From Uloborus plumipes (taxonomy: Eukaryota > Arthropoda > Arachnida > Araneae > Uloboridae): 64,000 nt of DNA. Below are positions 35,941-50,580 of the stretch, piece after piece (positions within the stretch are counted from its first letter, which is position 1; each line of letters opens with the position of its first letter). A program made the position numbers and the translations under genes. Below the pieces are notes generated by a model that saw only the letters and a list, made by a program, of their open reading frames with translations, was not told the DNA's origin and made no database searches. The stretch lies in NCBI GenBank assembly GCA_038373865.1, contig JAXGGA010005197.1, positions 16,420 to 80,419 on the forward strand, given 5' to 3'.

Positions 35941-36563
35941 CAGGGCCGTATTTAAGGGGTGGGTTTTTAGGGTTCAAACACCATCCGAAATTTTTCAAAA
36001 CTATTACGAAAATTCTTTTCATAGTTTCTCACTGAAAACATTTTTTTTTTGCTATTTTGTTTTAATTTTCTTATTTACTTTGAAACTGCATTAGAAAAAT
36101 GAAATTATCATTATTGAATAATTGCACACATTTTTGTGTGTTTTTTCTACAGTATTTATTTTCATTCTGGTTCTTGCAAACATAATTTCTTAACAATACA
36201 CCTTTCTCTTCGAATTTTTAAAACCACTATAAAAAAAAAACACCAAAATTTTTCAAATTTGTAACTACCATATTTAACACATCTTATAAGTGTATAGCAA
36301 GATAGAAATTTCAAAAGTACTCCTTCGAATGCACGTGTAGGAATAAACTCATCTGTCTAGATTTTTGTTTTCTTCATTGAAAAAATTAGTCCTTTTTTTT
36401 AAATATATTTTTCATGTTAATACCCTATTGTAATAAAAATAACATATCTATTATAATAAAAAATCAACAGAAAATATAACATGAAATCAATTGACTTTAT
36501 AGATGTCACGAGAAATAGGTTTGGTAAAACCCTCTCCAAATTTAAGGTCTGGTTACGGCCCTG
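35941..36563. mobile_element. hAT-type MITE, 623 bp
   Basis: Ends CAGGGCCGTATTTAAG and (rc) CAGGGCCGTAACCAG. Flanking 8-mers GTGTATTG and CTGTATTG match 7/8. No ORF. Confidence 0.85.
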
Positions 36564-37101
36564 CTGTATTGTATGTTACATACATACTTGTTGAATAAAA
36601 ATTTTAGTTGATTAAATAGTTTTCTATTTTCCTAAACAAACGGAATTTTATTGTTTCTTTTCAAAAAACCAAACAATATAAAAATCCGAACTCCTTATGG
36701 CTCTAAGTAGTTCGAATTTTTGACTTCTTCCTTTTCCTTTTAACAGTTCTTTGCTTAGTTTAAACAACAGTTTCAATAATTTAATAGAAAAGTCAACTCG
36801 TAAGTCAAATAGCTCAAATGTCCCATGTACTACTAATATCAGGTCAAAAAACTTTTAAGGATGATTATCACTAAACCAAAATCAAATTAATTATACCTTT
36901 TTATGGCACTTAATTTGGTGATTCAACCACTATTGCTAAATGGCCACCTATTCACGACGTCATGACATTACGTTTCATTACTACCATTTTATGTTAAAAT
37001 TTCACCTTTTATCTGACCGAAGGAAGTATAACTTAATGCTCCCTACTTTTCAAAAAATATCTATTTTAATGCACTGCTATGAAGAGGAAAGAAAGAAAAT
37101 A

Positions 37102-37896
37102 CAGTCGAACCTCCATATATCGAAGTAGCAAATTGTCGGAAAAAAATTCGATATATAGAAATTTCGATACATAGAAAGGACCTCAGTTTTTTGAAAATTA
37201 CTCCGGAAACATTGAAATTAAAGCAAAATTTCACACATGAAACTCCATTACTAATATATACGCTAATCATATTTGATGAAAGTTAAGAATTAAAAATGAA
37301 CTAATATGAAAAATTTAATAAATATTATATTAATTTCATACCACTATCTACGTCCTTTAACAAATCCACTTTATCTGCAACCCTAAGGTATTTTCTTTTT
37401 GACATTGTAAATCGAGAGGGAAAACAAAATCAAATTGAATTGGCACAGCACTAGTTAAAACAATTTTCGCTGAAACTAATCATGGAGAGAGGGGAATCAC
37501 CACCAAACAAAAGGGGTAGATAGAAACTGGTTTTGCTACAGGACAGGTTGCATCCAAAATTCGAAAACGACTAGGGAGGGGATAATCCAGGAATTCCAGA
37601 ATGGACAAACAACGTGTTTGTCCACTCCAGGGGTCCACACTTTATCTACAGCTGACAGTGGGGTTTGCAGTGACCTTTTCTGACCTTCCCTTTTCTCCTG
37701 ACTTTCATCTTTCGTGAGGTAAAATGTCTAAAAGCGGAATAAAATCTCCAATTACGCTGCCAAAAAAATTCGATATATGGAGATTTTTTCGATATATAGA
37801 AACAGTTTTTCTATGTAATGAACATGTGAATTTGCTAGAAGTTCGATATATGGAAAATTTCGATATATGGAAGTTCGATATATGGAGGTTCGACTG
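37102..37896. mobile_element. Tigger/pogo-like deletion derivative, 795 bp
   Basis: Ends CAGTCGAACCTCCATATATC and its complement, with TA flanks at 37100-37101 and 37897-37898. Repeated TTCGATATATGGA motifs near both ends. Inserted in the repeat array. Confidence 0.93.
37325..37405 (-). pseudogene. pogo/Tigger transposase N-terminal remnant
   Basis: A 26-codon frame from ATG begins MSKRKYLRVADKVDLLKDV, the start of the CENP-B-like DNA-binding domain of pogo transposases, then stops at TAA. The rest of the gene is deleted. It lies inside the 795-bp element and identifies its family. Confidence 0.75.
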
Positions 37897-39808
37897 TACT
37901 CAAATATTCAGCATAAGGAAAACAAATAAAATTCACGAAAATCCTCAAAACTTGACACATGTATACCATAATAAACACTAATAACAGATAAACAAAGTTT
38001 TAACTATAACTATCTTCAAGATAAAACTATATTGATTATATCTTTTTATGGCACTTAATTAGGCGACTAACCAGTCATCACATAATGTTTACAAATTCAT
38101 GACGTCACTTCCGTTTACATTACGTTTTGTTACTATCATTTTATGCTAAAATTTTAGTCAACACAACTTGTTGCTCCTGCTTTTCCAAAAAAAAAAAAAA
38201 ATCTATTTAAATGCACTATTATGAAGCTCAGAGAAAAGAAAATACTCATCAAAAATTCAACATGATGGAAACAAATAAAATCCGAGAAAATTCTCGTAAC
38301 TAACTACTAATTAACCTGACACATGTATACAATAATAAACACTAATAATAGAAACAAATTTTAAACGATAATTATCGCCAAACTAAAATTAGATTGATTA
38401 TACCTTTTTATGGCACTTAATTTGACGATTAACCAGTTATCATAAAATGGTCACAAATTCATGACGTTATTTCCGTTTACATTGCGTTTTGTTACTATCA
38501 TTTTATGCGGTTAAATTTTAACCAACACAACTTGTTGCTCCTGCTTTTCCAAAAAATATGTCTATATTTTAATGCACTGTTATGAAACTGAGAGAAAGAA
38601 AATACTCATCAGATATTCAACATGATGGATACAAATTAAAAAAAAGAAAGTTCTCTAAACTCATTTCTAATTAACCTGATACATGTATACCATAATAAAT
38701 ACTAATAACACGACATCAAAGATCATCAATAAATAAAATATACTCAGCGATAGCTCACCAAAATCACAATACATCATTTTTTCAACTTGCACAATATCAT
38801 TTCTTCATCTCCTGGAACTGAAATTATTTCTGCTGACTAAGCCTCCCAACCTAGGAGGCGAATGTTTACTTTCATTATCAAATACAAAATCCTCTCTCTT
38901 AGCCTTTGTGTTGGACTAGAGCAATTTGAAACGAAAACAAAAGAGCCGTTACTCTCATCTGTTTAGAGAATTAGTAATCATTTAAATAATACGTAATTAA
39001 AAATAAATGATTGATATGTTTCTGTACTTCTGTACGCAGATAGGAAATTAAGCTTTTTTTTTTCCTTTGTCATTTTTCTTAATACTCGCTTAGATTATAT
39101 CAACAAAAACTTTGACAATTGCATGACACTGTCCACTCGAAAGATAAATAGCACAATTTATATCATGTGCTATTAATACCAGATCAACAAACTTTTAACG
39201 ATTAATATCACCATGGCACTTAGTTTGTCGATTCACCAATAAATACTAAATGGTCATAAAATTTATGACGTCACTTCCGTTTACAAATCATTTCATTACT
39301 ACCATTTTATGTTAAAATTTTACCTTAATTAAATAGGGGGAAGTATAACTTCAGTACAAACCTGTTGCTCCCTGTGTTTAAAAAAAAAAGTATTTTTTAA
39401 TGCTTCATGTTCAAATTTTACCCAACACAACTTGTCGCCCCTGCTTTTCCAAAAAAAAAAATCTATTTTAATGCACTATTATGAAGCTGAGAGAAAAGAA
39501 AATACTCATCAAATACTCAACATGATGGAAACAAATAAAAAAAAGGAAAGTTCTCTAAACTCATTTATAATTAACCTGATACATGTATACCATAATTAAC
39601 ACTAATAACGAATACACAAAGTTTTAACGATAAATATCGCCAAACTAAAATTAGATTGGTTATATATATTTTATGGCACATAATTTGGCGATGAACCAGT
39701 TATCACAAAATGGTCACAAATTCATGACGTCACTTCCGTTTACATTACGTTTGTTACTGTCATTTTATGTTAAAATTTTTCCCAGCACAACTTGTTGCGC
39801 CTATTTTT

Positions 39809-39810
<2 letters not shown>

Positions 39811-39860
<50 letters not shown>
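39811..39860. repeat. (AT)n microsatellite, left part
   Basis: Pure AT dinucleotides, continued after the hAT insertion. Confidence 0.97.
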
Positions 39861-40976
<1,116 letters not shown>

Positions 40977-41365
40977 GCACTAATATGAAGTTGAGAGAGA
41001 AGAAAATACTCATCAAATATTCAATATAATGGAAACAAATAAAATTCTTGAAACTCACTTCTAATTAACCTGGCACATGCATACCATAATAAACACTAAT
41101 AACACGACATCAAAGATCACCAATAAATAAAATATAATCAACGATAGCTCACCAAAATCACAGTGCATCATTTTTTTTAACTTCCACAATATCATTCCTT
41201 CATCTCCTTGGAACTGAAATTATTTCTGCTGACTAAACCTCCCAACGTAGGAGGCGAATGTTTACTTTCATTATCAAATACAAAATCCTCTCTCTTAGCC
41301 TTTGTGTTGGACTAGAGCAATTTGAAACGAAAACAAAAGAGCCGTTACTCTCATCTGCTTCCAGA

Positions 41366-42422
41366 ATTAGGAGTCCTTTGTTAACTGTTTCGGAGCGAGG
41401 GAAATTTCTACCTTTCCTGTGCTGTTAACATTTGCATTCATTAACATTTTTAATAAGGATGGTCACGAGCAAGGAGAAAGGATTTCAAAAGCCCTAGGAA
41501 TAATCTCCCTCCTATTTCGTTGGAGATGTGTTGCATTGATAATTATTCGTTCGCCTAAATGGGGAAGTATCTGCTATTTAAAAATGAGATTTAAAATTGA
41601 ATATGAGATATTCGAATTGATATTGAAAACATGGTTTGTTTTATGGCACGTTAATGAAGATGTGATGAAATGCGTGTTTAATTTTTAACTCTCAGCAAAA
41701 TGTCTATTTGTGGTAAACTATATTTCAGTCTTTTAGAAAAGTATTTTTTTCATTTCTTATATTTTCTCATTTTATTTATCAATTTATTTATTCATTTACT
41801 TTTTAATATATATTTATAATTTTTTAATATTTATTTTACTTTATATTTATTCATTTGATTTTTTTTTTTAATTTTCAAAATAAATTGCGTTTTGTAAAAT
41901 ACGGGTATCGTTAGACTTTTAAAGTTTAATTTAAAACAACCTTTAGGAAGAATACAAAGGCTTTTATTAAATTCGTCAGTACACTTCTCTATTAAAATTT
42001 TATTTTTTGAAAAGCATTTCTTGTAGTACACTACTTGTAGTACACACACACTCTTTGTTAGTACACTAGTGTTGTTAGTCTTGAAAATCATATTTTTAGA
42101 ACAGCAATATATTAAATTTCCATTAATTTATTTCAGTTGAAAAAAAAGCATTAAAAATAAAATGCTAATTTTATTGTTGTACTTCACATTAACTTTGGTT
42201 ACACTTAAAGATACGTTACAATCACTTGTAAAATTTTTACAGTTTATGAACTGCTTTGCTTAAAGGTACATCAGCTAAGACTTTCAGACACTTCAATGAC
42301 TTCAATAACTGCAAATCTGTATAGCTATTTGGAATATTTTCAGCCGAGGACGTTTACCTAAACGTTAGATTGTTGCTATCACGTTTTAAATTAAATATGT
42401 AGAAACTATCACGTATATATGA
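41366..42422. other. No gene seen
   Basis: AT-rich; a TTTATTTA-like tract at about 41765-41865. A short direct repeat TAGTACAC occurs near 42025-42065. Confidence 0.4.
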
Positions 42423-43403
42423 AGACTGAAGAAAAACAGCCCTTTTAGCCAAGTATCAACGCTACAACTATTGCACCAAGAAGTAGAGCCTCATTCCCTC
42501 CATTTCAGCTTAAGCCCATCAGAAGAGCTCACTAGAGTTCACTTTTACCTCAACTTCACAGACCCAATTACTAAAAACGACTTCCTTCCTGACCATCTCA
42601 AACAATTGGCTTTAGAAATTATTAACAATATTCCTAAAACAGACATTAAGATCTACACAGATGGCAGTAAAATTGACATTACAGCAGGGAGCGGAATTTA
42701 CATTGAAACACCAGAACGTAAATTATCTTTTTACCAACGCAACCCTAATTTTTGCTCAGTATTCAGAAGTGAACTTCTTGCAATTGAAGCTGGGCTTGAG
42801 GCAATATCTGAGGAGAACAACTTTGAAGATGTCTGGATTTTAACAGATAGCCGTAGTGCTCTGCAACACCTTAAGGATCGACTTCATATTGGTGACCACA
42901 CAAGTACCTCCATCTATAACAAGCTAAAATCCATCTCACAACACCACGAAATACATCTGCACTGGATTCCATCACATGTGGATATTCAAGGCAATGAATT
43001 GGCAGATAGACTTGCTAAGGAGGGCTGCAAACAACAGACTCCCACCTCAACTAAACTCACGTATCACGAAATCTGTTCCATTAAGAAAGCCGAAATTATG
43101 AAGGAATGGCTGGTGCCCCCATACAGCAACTGGTACTCTTCAATCAATCCAGGATTCTTTCTCGCCTTTTCAGGAGACAGATCATACTACACCTGCCTAA
43201 CACGTCTGACCAGTGGCCATATCAGAACCTTAAAATACACTGATGGCGAGAAAACCTTTCCCCAGTGTACCAAATGCCACCAACACCGAGCTTCCCCCAA
43301 ACACATTCTGGAGTGTCTCGGAATTTCCAGAGAGGATATTTACTCGTCTCCTCTGCTGGTTGTGGACTTCCTCAGGGTCAACGGTTTATTTGAGCTGGTC
43401 TGA
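42423..43403 (+). pseudogene. LINE 3' fragment: RNase H and CCHC domain
   Basis: Open frame with no ATG near its start and no stop until TGA at 43401-43403; about 326 codons. RNase H1-type residues, numbered from TTG 42471: D64 (IYTDGSK), E101 (SELLAIEAGL), D126 (LTDSRSALQ), H169 and D179 (WIPSHVDIQGNELADRLA). All catalytic acids are present. A C-x2-C-x8-H-x3-C knuckle (C266, C269, H278, C282) follows, as in I/Jockey-group non-LTR retrotransposons, where RNase H removes RNA from the cDNA hybrid. No reverse transcriptase or endonuclease lies upstream, so the copy is 5'-truncated, typical of target-primed integration. The uninterrupted frame points to a recent copy. Base composition is less AT-rich than its surroundings. 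Confidence 0.9.
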
Positions 43404-43500
43404 CATATGTTTTCTTCTAAATTTTAAGATTCCATAAGATTGCGAAGCACTTTGTTTTTAATCCCCCCCCCCCTAAACTGCACAATGCACATCATTTAAG
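43404..43500 (+). mobile_element. Probable 3' end of the LINE fragment
   Basis: Short untranslated tail with a C run at 43464-43474. No poly(A) tail is evident. Confidence 0.4.
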
Positions 43501-43618
43501 TTTACTTTAAAGTCATTAAACAATTTCACGTTGTTCTTATCCAAGTTATCACCAACATACTTTTCACAAAAATAATGAGCGACGGTAATGTTTTACTGGT
43601 CTACATTGTTTCACCGTA

Positions 43619-43962
43619 CACTAAAAAGTGAATGTTGTTTTTACAGTATAATACAGCTAATTGTAGTCCTTATAAACTGTAAAATTGCTACTTTTAAGGT
43701 AATAAACTGTAAAACTGCTAATTTTAGTTTATAACCGTGCATTTCAGTTTTAAAATGGAACCCCTGCTGCCAGTATTATACTATTGTTTTTACAGTAATA
43801 GAGCTAAATTTTACGGTAATAAACTATAAAATTGCTAACTTTACTGTAAGGAACTGTAAAATTGCTAGCTTTACAGTTTCTTACTGAGCATTTTACAGTT
43901 TTAAATTGGAACCTCGGCTGCCAGTATTATACTGTAAAAACAACACTTCATTTTTTGCAGTG
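43619..43962 (+). mobile_element. MITE family A copy 5
   Basis: TA-CACTAAAAAGTG start, TTTTTTGCAGTG-TA end; long form. Confidence 0.85.
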
Positions 43963-43964
43963 TA

Positions 43965-46130
43965 CATATTTAACTCGGATAGCTTTTGATACCAAGATAT
44001 TGGTATTTATATGAAAAAAAAAACCGCCAACTGTTCATAATATGGTTATTTTTAACACTGCATCGACATTTTTCCGATTAAATCCGGGTAAGCAATTAAT
44101 GACGAAGTCCCCTGAATCTAAGAGGGTGAACTTGAACGTTGTGAAGTCCATTCAATGCGTTGGCTTCTCTAACTTCAGCTGAATGCAAACTAGCAGCTCC
44201 CATATCTGTGGTGATCTCAACTCACTTTTGAAAAGTAAGATTAGTTCTAAAAAAGTCTTAGGTTTTATTTTGAAAACTTACTCTGATAATATTTATTTAT
44301 TTTCTACTTCAATATGTTAGAATCATAGTTTGAAAAACAAAACTCCAAGTTTGAAAGCATAAATAAACAAATTGAAAAACATTTCTTTTTTTTATTTTCC
44401 TATAATTCATTCTGATAACAGCTGATGGTGTATGATTACTCAAAATAACTTTTATATTATGTAACATAGAATAATCGTGAATGGATGTTGCTGCCGTTTC
44501 TGTAGAGGTTACGTTTCCCACTTATTTTTAATTCAACAGACTGGAAAATGCATGCAAATTCAATTTTTAAAAAATGATGGAATTCTTCATACCAAAAGTA
44601 AACGGAACAACTCTTTCTTTCAAAATAACACAACAGCTCTAAATTTACATTAGAACAGATCTCCCCAATTGATTGTTGCCTTAACTACCATAGTACGCAT
44701 AAGCTTTACTTTAGACACTACAGCTCGAAGAAGATGAGAACACTCGCAAAGAAACAATTTCTTTTTTTTCCTCTCTCTATCTCTCTCACACTAAAAAGGT
44801 ATTTTCATTATTTCGACAGAAAAAATAAACGTTTACTATTATAAGTTAAAATGCTGGTGAAAATGAACATAGATTTTTTTCTAAATGCAAATCTTAAATA
44901 GATTCTTCTTGTGAAACTCTCAGACTACACATCCTTTGAATTTCGTCATTTTGCTTCGTTTTCTAAAACAATTCTGATGGATATTTTATGTTTCAATACT
45001 TTTGAAAACCCCAAACCTAATGTTCCTCAACAAGATTCAAAATTGCATCATTTCCACCACAGGCAAGTATTGATTATAAGAGAACGTTTTCGCTGAACCC
45101 ATTGAAATAAAAGAGAGTTTTCTTTTAGTCATTGGATGGAAAACGAGCTTTTGTTTGCTCACAGCATCCCATTATCAGTAGATCTGAAACGTACTTGTGC
45201 TGCGGAATATCTGTAAAAGGGAAAACCACTAACTTTACGAAGATTAAATTCTTATTGCCTTGCAGAGAAATTTTATGGTTAAACTACTTTAATACTGCTA
45301 GTTTTCTGAAGTAACTTTTAATACAACAGAAATTGATATTTTAATGAAGCAAACGTTGTTATAAGCCAGTTTGTTTAAACCATTGTTGCATTCGCTTCCA
45401 CTTAAATTTAGAGCTGTGTCTGTACTCACTCTTAATCAAAAATGATTGTATCGATTCATAGTATAAAATAGATCACATAAATAGTTGAAGGATTTTTTGT
45501 TGCACTAAAATATTAGTTTCAAAGAATCTACTAATTAGTAAACTCCACTATTCTTACTAATCGGCATTATTAAAGAGATTTAGATATATCATATAACTCA
45601 GGACTAAGGTTTTTGTTTAGTAACCTATATGAATTGTTCATCGAAATCAATTTTCGCCCGTAGTTGAAATTTTTCACGTTTCTACATTTCTTCATATTAC
45701 GAATGATGGTGGAAAAAACGAAGTTTATTTTTAAAATTAGATTATTTACAACTTGTATTCTCATGATCATGAAAGTGAAAACGTATTTTTAGCTGGGTGA
45801 ATTAGGATGTAATTTTGTGCAGAGAATTCGATTGAACTAGAAGCCTAACGTATGAATTGCAACTCTTGATGTTTCTAAAAGAAAAATTCACAAACAATAA
45901 ACAAATTCATTGAAAAAGTTTTTTTTTTTTTTTTCAAATTCCTTTCTTCATTTTATTAATTCTAACTGTTTTGCGTGCCAAAAGTTTTTTTCTCTTTTGT
46001 ATCTACCGAATTTAATGCTGTATCAATGCTAGTATAGAATTTTTAGCTATGAAAACCAATGCAGATACGTCCTTTAAATAAAGGCCGAAAGTGCAATTTC
46101 TGGATGTCATAAATGAATGTAATTATATTG
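43965..46130. other. No gene seen
   Basis: AT-rich; no splice-compatible coding frames recognised on either strand. Confidence 0.4.
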
Positions 46131-46530
46131 CAGTTTTGCCTTAGCCCTGACTTAAAGGCGGTAACTTACTACAAGTACCTGAGATTTTACTCCAAATTTC
46201 GAGTTGACCCGCCTCATCGTTTACATTCTCTCGCTGGTGTAGTAAATTTGCTTCAGGTACCAGTTTGCAGGTAATCTCAGCTTCAATGAGATAACATCTG
46301 CATCCAGATCGGTCATTGACTATTCAAGACTGAAGCATTCATAAGAAGGACGAAACTGCAGTCTGTGGAGGGCATCACCGGGCTATCGGTATCTTTCAGA
46401 AGACCTTACATATCGTTTTGAACAACACTGTCCCGTTTTTTGTCAGGCTTCCCTGCTGTCCCAGAACACAGCCTCAAGGCGCCAAAATGTCCTCTTTTCT
46501 AAACGAAAGTGACCTAGAGGAGAAAAACAA
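46131..46530 (+). repeat. GC-richer non-coding block, probable dispersed repeat
   Basis: Contains TTGACTATTCAAGACTGAAG, AGAAGGACGAAACTGCAGTC and TTGAACAACACTGTCCCG, with no open frame. It resembles a SINE-like repeat I associate with chelicerate genomes, but I cannot verify this. An unknown ncRNA is an alternative. Confidence 0.35.
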
Positions 46531-47012
46531 CAATCAGAAAATTTTCTCGAATCATCGTTATAATTGAATACGTTTCATATTGGTCTGTTACTGAAGCACT
46601 CCTATTTAGGGTTTCTTCTCTTACGAATCTAAGAGTACTAGCATAAAAGCACTAAAAAGGAAAATTAGATTCGTGTTGAAGAATCAGCACACTTACTAAA
46701 AAACATAAATTTGAAGTTTGTCTCTGAAAAGCATTTTTAAAAAATTCATGTAAATTACGAAGGGTTACATCAGACAATTTGGGTATCTTACTAATTAAAA
46801 AAAATAACATTTTTGTTTAATGGTATAAAATGTGCTTATTGCTTGTATAGGTAATCAAGAAGGATCAGAAAATATTTTCAAGGTCACTTTAGTTTAGATT
46901 TAAGAAACTAATCATGACTGAATTGATATTTTCAAATGATTATTTGATTTTCAAAAAATAAAGGAAAAATATAGTTTTAAATAGAGCTTTTAATCTAAAC
47001 GCAACATCAGTA

Positions 47013-48303
47013 GGGGAGAGTGGTAATGAATGGGCCACTTTTTGGTTTTGAATTTTTGTAATTTTTTCTAACACTTTGTTTTAACTCTAAATTTGTGTTT
47101 TAGTTACTTTACTTATCTGGCTATCTAAAAAAGTCATAAAAGTTGGATTAGCACCTGTCTATAATGAATTATAATAGAAAATAAAAATTTTGAAATTTGG
47201 CCCATTCAACCCCACCTATGGGGTTGAATGGGCCATCGAAGGTAATGAATGGGCCACTAAATGAATTCAATGAAAACATGTGAATTTAATCTTTTATTTG
47301 CTGAATATGACAAAATAAATGTGGCACTTGACATGATGATACAAAATCATATTGATTTAAAATTATATAAACATCAAAACTGATGCAATTAAAATAAAAC
47401 TGATGCATACCAATTGTAGCAGAAAAATGACTAAATAATGAGATTGTAAAAAATAAATAACATCAAATATATATATATACATAAAATAACAGATAATACA
47501 CACTATGATTTAACAAAATTTATACATTTCAAAAATAATATTAAAAATCACCTTTAAAAACTTCATCTTCATTTTCAAACTTGTCAAAATTCAATTTTTC
47601 TTTTTTAATTTACTAGACATCGGGAATAAGAAATATCTAACTTAAGTTACCAAGAAAGAAAATGAAATTGTACTGTGAGGAATATAATATGAAGGAGAGA
47701 GGGGGCTTTTTCAAGCCACGCACTGCGACCAAATGTCTATTGTACTATAGGAATATAATATAGATCTGCAAATTATATTTAGAAGTTACTACAAACATAT
47801 TTTGACGACAGTAATTTTAATCTATCTATGATAGTCAGTTGCGTTTCATATTAATGCGAAAATGCAAAGAAAAGGAAGAAAAACAATATTTAGGTGGCCC
47901 ATTCATTACCATGACATAGTGGCCCATTCAGCCCCACCTATACTTTTGGAATACATTTAGGTTTTTTGAGTACATTGAATTTAAATAACATCAAAATACA
48001 TCTTAAGATTAATTTATAGATATGGAAAGACTAGCTTATACATATGTATGCACTGAAATACTTGGTACATTTTAGCTAGGAAATGTTTTACTAAAAAGGG
48101 AAAAACTTACTTTTCAGTCAGATTCTTGACCATGCCCCTCTAGTTTAAAAATGGCTCAGCGCAAACGAATGAAAATTGGATGAGGTAAGTAGAACAAATA
48201 GCTACATCTATTGGTGGCATCAAAAAAAAATTCATGCAAATACTTTTTCATATTTTGTTAGTAGCCCATTCATCACCATGGCCCATTCATTACCACTCTC
48301 CCC
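47013..48303. mobile_element. TA-flanked element with repeated GGCCCATTCA motifs, 1291 bp
   Basis: Ends GGGGAGAGTGGTAATGAATG and its complement, with TA at 47011-47012 and 48304-48305. More copies of GAATGGGCCA or its complement occur at 47200-47260, 47890-47930 and 48265-48290. No ORF. Confidence 0.88.
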
Positions 48304-48305
48304 TA

Positions 48306-49216
48306 CTTGAACTTTGAATTTGATAAAACAGTATATATACACTTAATTTTTAGCCTGCTGCACCACAACTCCTAAATCACATAACAAGGACCGATTTCCT
48401 GCACGAGCAAATTCAAAGGAGTTTTCAAAATCACTTCAATTTAAATGTCAGAAAATAATTATGATTGAATTCATAGTTTTAAATGTGGTTATTTTATCTA
48501 TTTCAAAAGATAAGGGAGTTAAAATCTAGAATTAAATAACGCTTTGGGTGTGAACAAAGCATCAGTACTTCAATTTCATATCTGATAAAGCAGTTTATAG
48601 ACACTTCATTTTAAACCGGTAGCCCTAGCCATTACAGCCTCTAGAACACATAACAAGTACCTCTACCCTGTATAATGAATAAAATATCGCAAAAATCCCT
48701 TTTTTTCCGATTTCTAAGCTGTTATTTATTTATAAAGAAACATTTACCCAAAGAGGATTAGGTCATTCTTTTTTAAATGTGTGTTAGAAGAAAAGAAATT
48801 TCGAATCTAAAAGCAAAAATTCCCCTGGAAGCAAACGCTGTTTTTCTAATGCTTTTATCCAAACAAAACTCTTGAATTTTTAAGAGTTAAAAGTTCCAGT
48901 TGGAAAACCACAAACATAATCACGCTGAAAGAGATTACGCATGGTTTAATCTAGAGGAGAATGAAACGTTGTGGAATGTCGTTGTGAATGGAGTCCTTAC
49001 AACAATGCAAAGAAAAGTATACTTGGTGGTTTTTAAGAAAACGTGGTTTTATACATGTTCAAAAGAATTCATTTTCGATTGGGTGAAATGGATGAGACTA
49101 AATATTTAAATAGTACACATAATACTACTCATTAAACTTCTTTTTTTTTAATAACAGATATGCGTTTAAAAAATTCTGAAGTATAAAGAATAAAAATATA
49201 ATCTTTATTACTTTAA
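48306..49216. other. No gene seen
   Basis: AT-rich; a 69-codon frame at 48900-49109 has no recognisable family or splice context. Confidence 0.4.
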
Positions 49217-49545
49217 TCCTCGATCGATCCTAGAGTTGGCCAGTCGGCGGATTTTCGAGATGCGGAAAATCCTCGGCGCCCATGTCGTATGATTATGCGG
49301 CATGTAAAAATCCCTTGAGGTATTCGTTTGGCTTTGAATACCCCTAGGCAAAATTAAATCCTAGTGCTCTTTCGCATCAAAAAGAGCCCAGGTGCCACCA
49401 TCTGGCGGCGACTGGGCGTCAAAATTCTCGTGGTAATGGCATTCCGCCGATTCTGGTGCTACGTGACAGAATGGATGCTTTATTAGGGGATCGCACTAGG
49501 TCTGCAAAAGGTTGTGCCTCTACTGCAGCCCCATTTGTAAGGAAA
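49217..49545 (+). mobile_element. SINE body fragment (probable)
   Basis: A GC-richer block (CGGCGCCCATGTCGTATGAT, TGCCACCATCTGGCGGCGAC) ending before an A-rich tract. A decayed B-box-like TCGATCGATCC sits at its start. No ORF. Confidence 0.45.
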
Positions 49546-50261
49546 AAAAAAGACTTTAATCCTCTGATACTTAATTATTTTTTAATACGGATGATCTTAA
49601 TACCTAGCACCAAGGAATCCGCCGAACTTTTGAAGAAAAAAAGTTACACGGAGACCATAGGTTACCATGGCATTTTTCATTAACTACATTTTTCTTGCAT
49701 ATAAATTTGCTAAAAACGAAAATTATTTAGCTTTTTCCAGCTTTTTAATAGTTTTGATTTTAAACTACCAAAATCCCTATAGTGTATGTATACATATACT
49801 ACACGTTTGTAGAGAACAACAAGTGTAAGTAACAGTGAAACCAGAACGTAGACAAAAAATAGAATGAGTATCCTACGTTAAGAGAATTTACAAAAATTAA
49901 GTCTCAAAATGTAATTCCTGGTAGTGAATGTTTAACTTATGCTCAAACTTAATCATGAAAAACTAAAGGTGTTTTGATTCGAATCGCACCTGGCTCTGTA
50001 TAACCTATGAAACTCTTGCGCCATTAAACCCAATAAAACCAACCAACCAAATCGCACCAGATCGCAGTTCCGGAACTACTATTTCAGAAAAATTACTTTA
50101 CTGTCGCATTGACGGAATAAAACATAAAATGTTTTTGAAATTCAGTTTTAACTTGATTTCGATTTCAGCATTGCGTTCATTGTTTTTTTTTTTCTTTTTT
50201 AAATTATTTTATTGTCTTCGAACTATGGTAATTTAGTTTCTTCTTTTAAAAAATAGTCTGT

Positions 50262-50580
50262 CGGCCACCTTGTCTAGTGGTCAGAGACGTCTGAATGATG
50301 CGGTGGCCCCGGGTTCGAATTCTGGCTTGGGCATGGACGTACTTTCTCGCTCTCCTGTCACTGTCCTTTCTGTGTTTGAAAGTGTGTTGTGAATGGATGC
50401 CTACCCTATAAACGGGTCCTTATGGCATGTGTGTAGAGCTAAAATGGTCTTCCACCTTAATGGTGCTCGTAAAAACGGAAGCCGTACCTATCCTGCCTTA
50501 AATCGAGTAGGTATCACTATTAGGGCTCGAATACCCGAGTGGTATTGGAAACAACAGCCCCAACAAAAAAAATTAGTCTA
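50262..50580 (+). mobile_element. tRNA-derived SINE
   Basis: Polymerase III promoter pieces: A-box-like TTGTCTAGTGGTC at about 50270 and B box GGGTTCGAATTC near 50310, followed by a unique body and an A-rich end (CAACAAAAAAAATT). The acceptor stem does not close, so it is not a functional tRNA. Confidence 0.7.

Larger units (their letters stand above)
36780..38965. repeat. ~350-bp tandem repeat array, block 1
   Basis: Units with ACCTTTTTATGGCACTTAAT, ATGACGTCA, CCGTTTACATTACG and AATGCACTGTTATGAA start near 36888, 38034 and 38396. Removing the Tigger-like insertion (37102-37896) leaves spacings of about 350 and 362 bp. The block ends with a ~270-bp tail (38690-38960) shared with block 2. Confidence 0.85.

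Noticed and set aside
50262..50335. Possible tRNA gene
   Set aside because: A and B boxes are present but the acceptor stem does not pair and a long body follows; a SINE is the better call.
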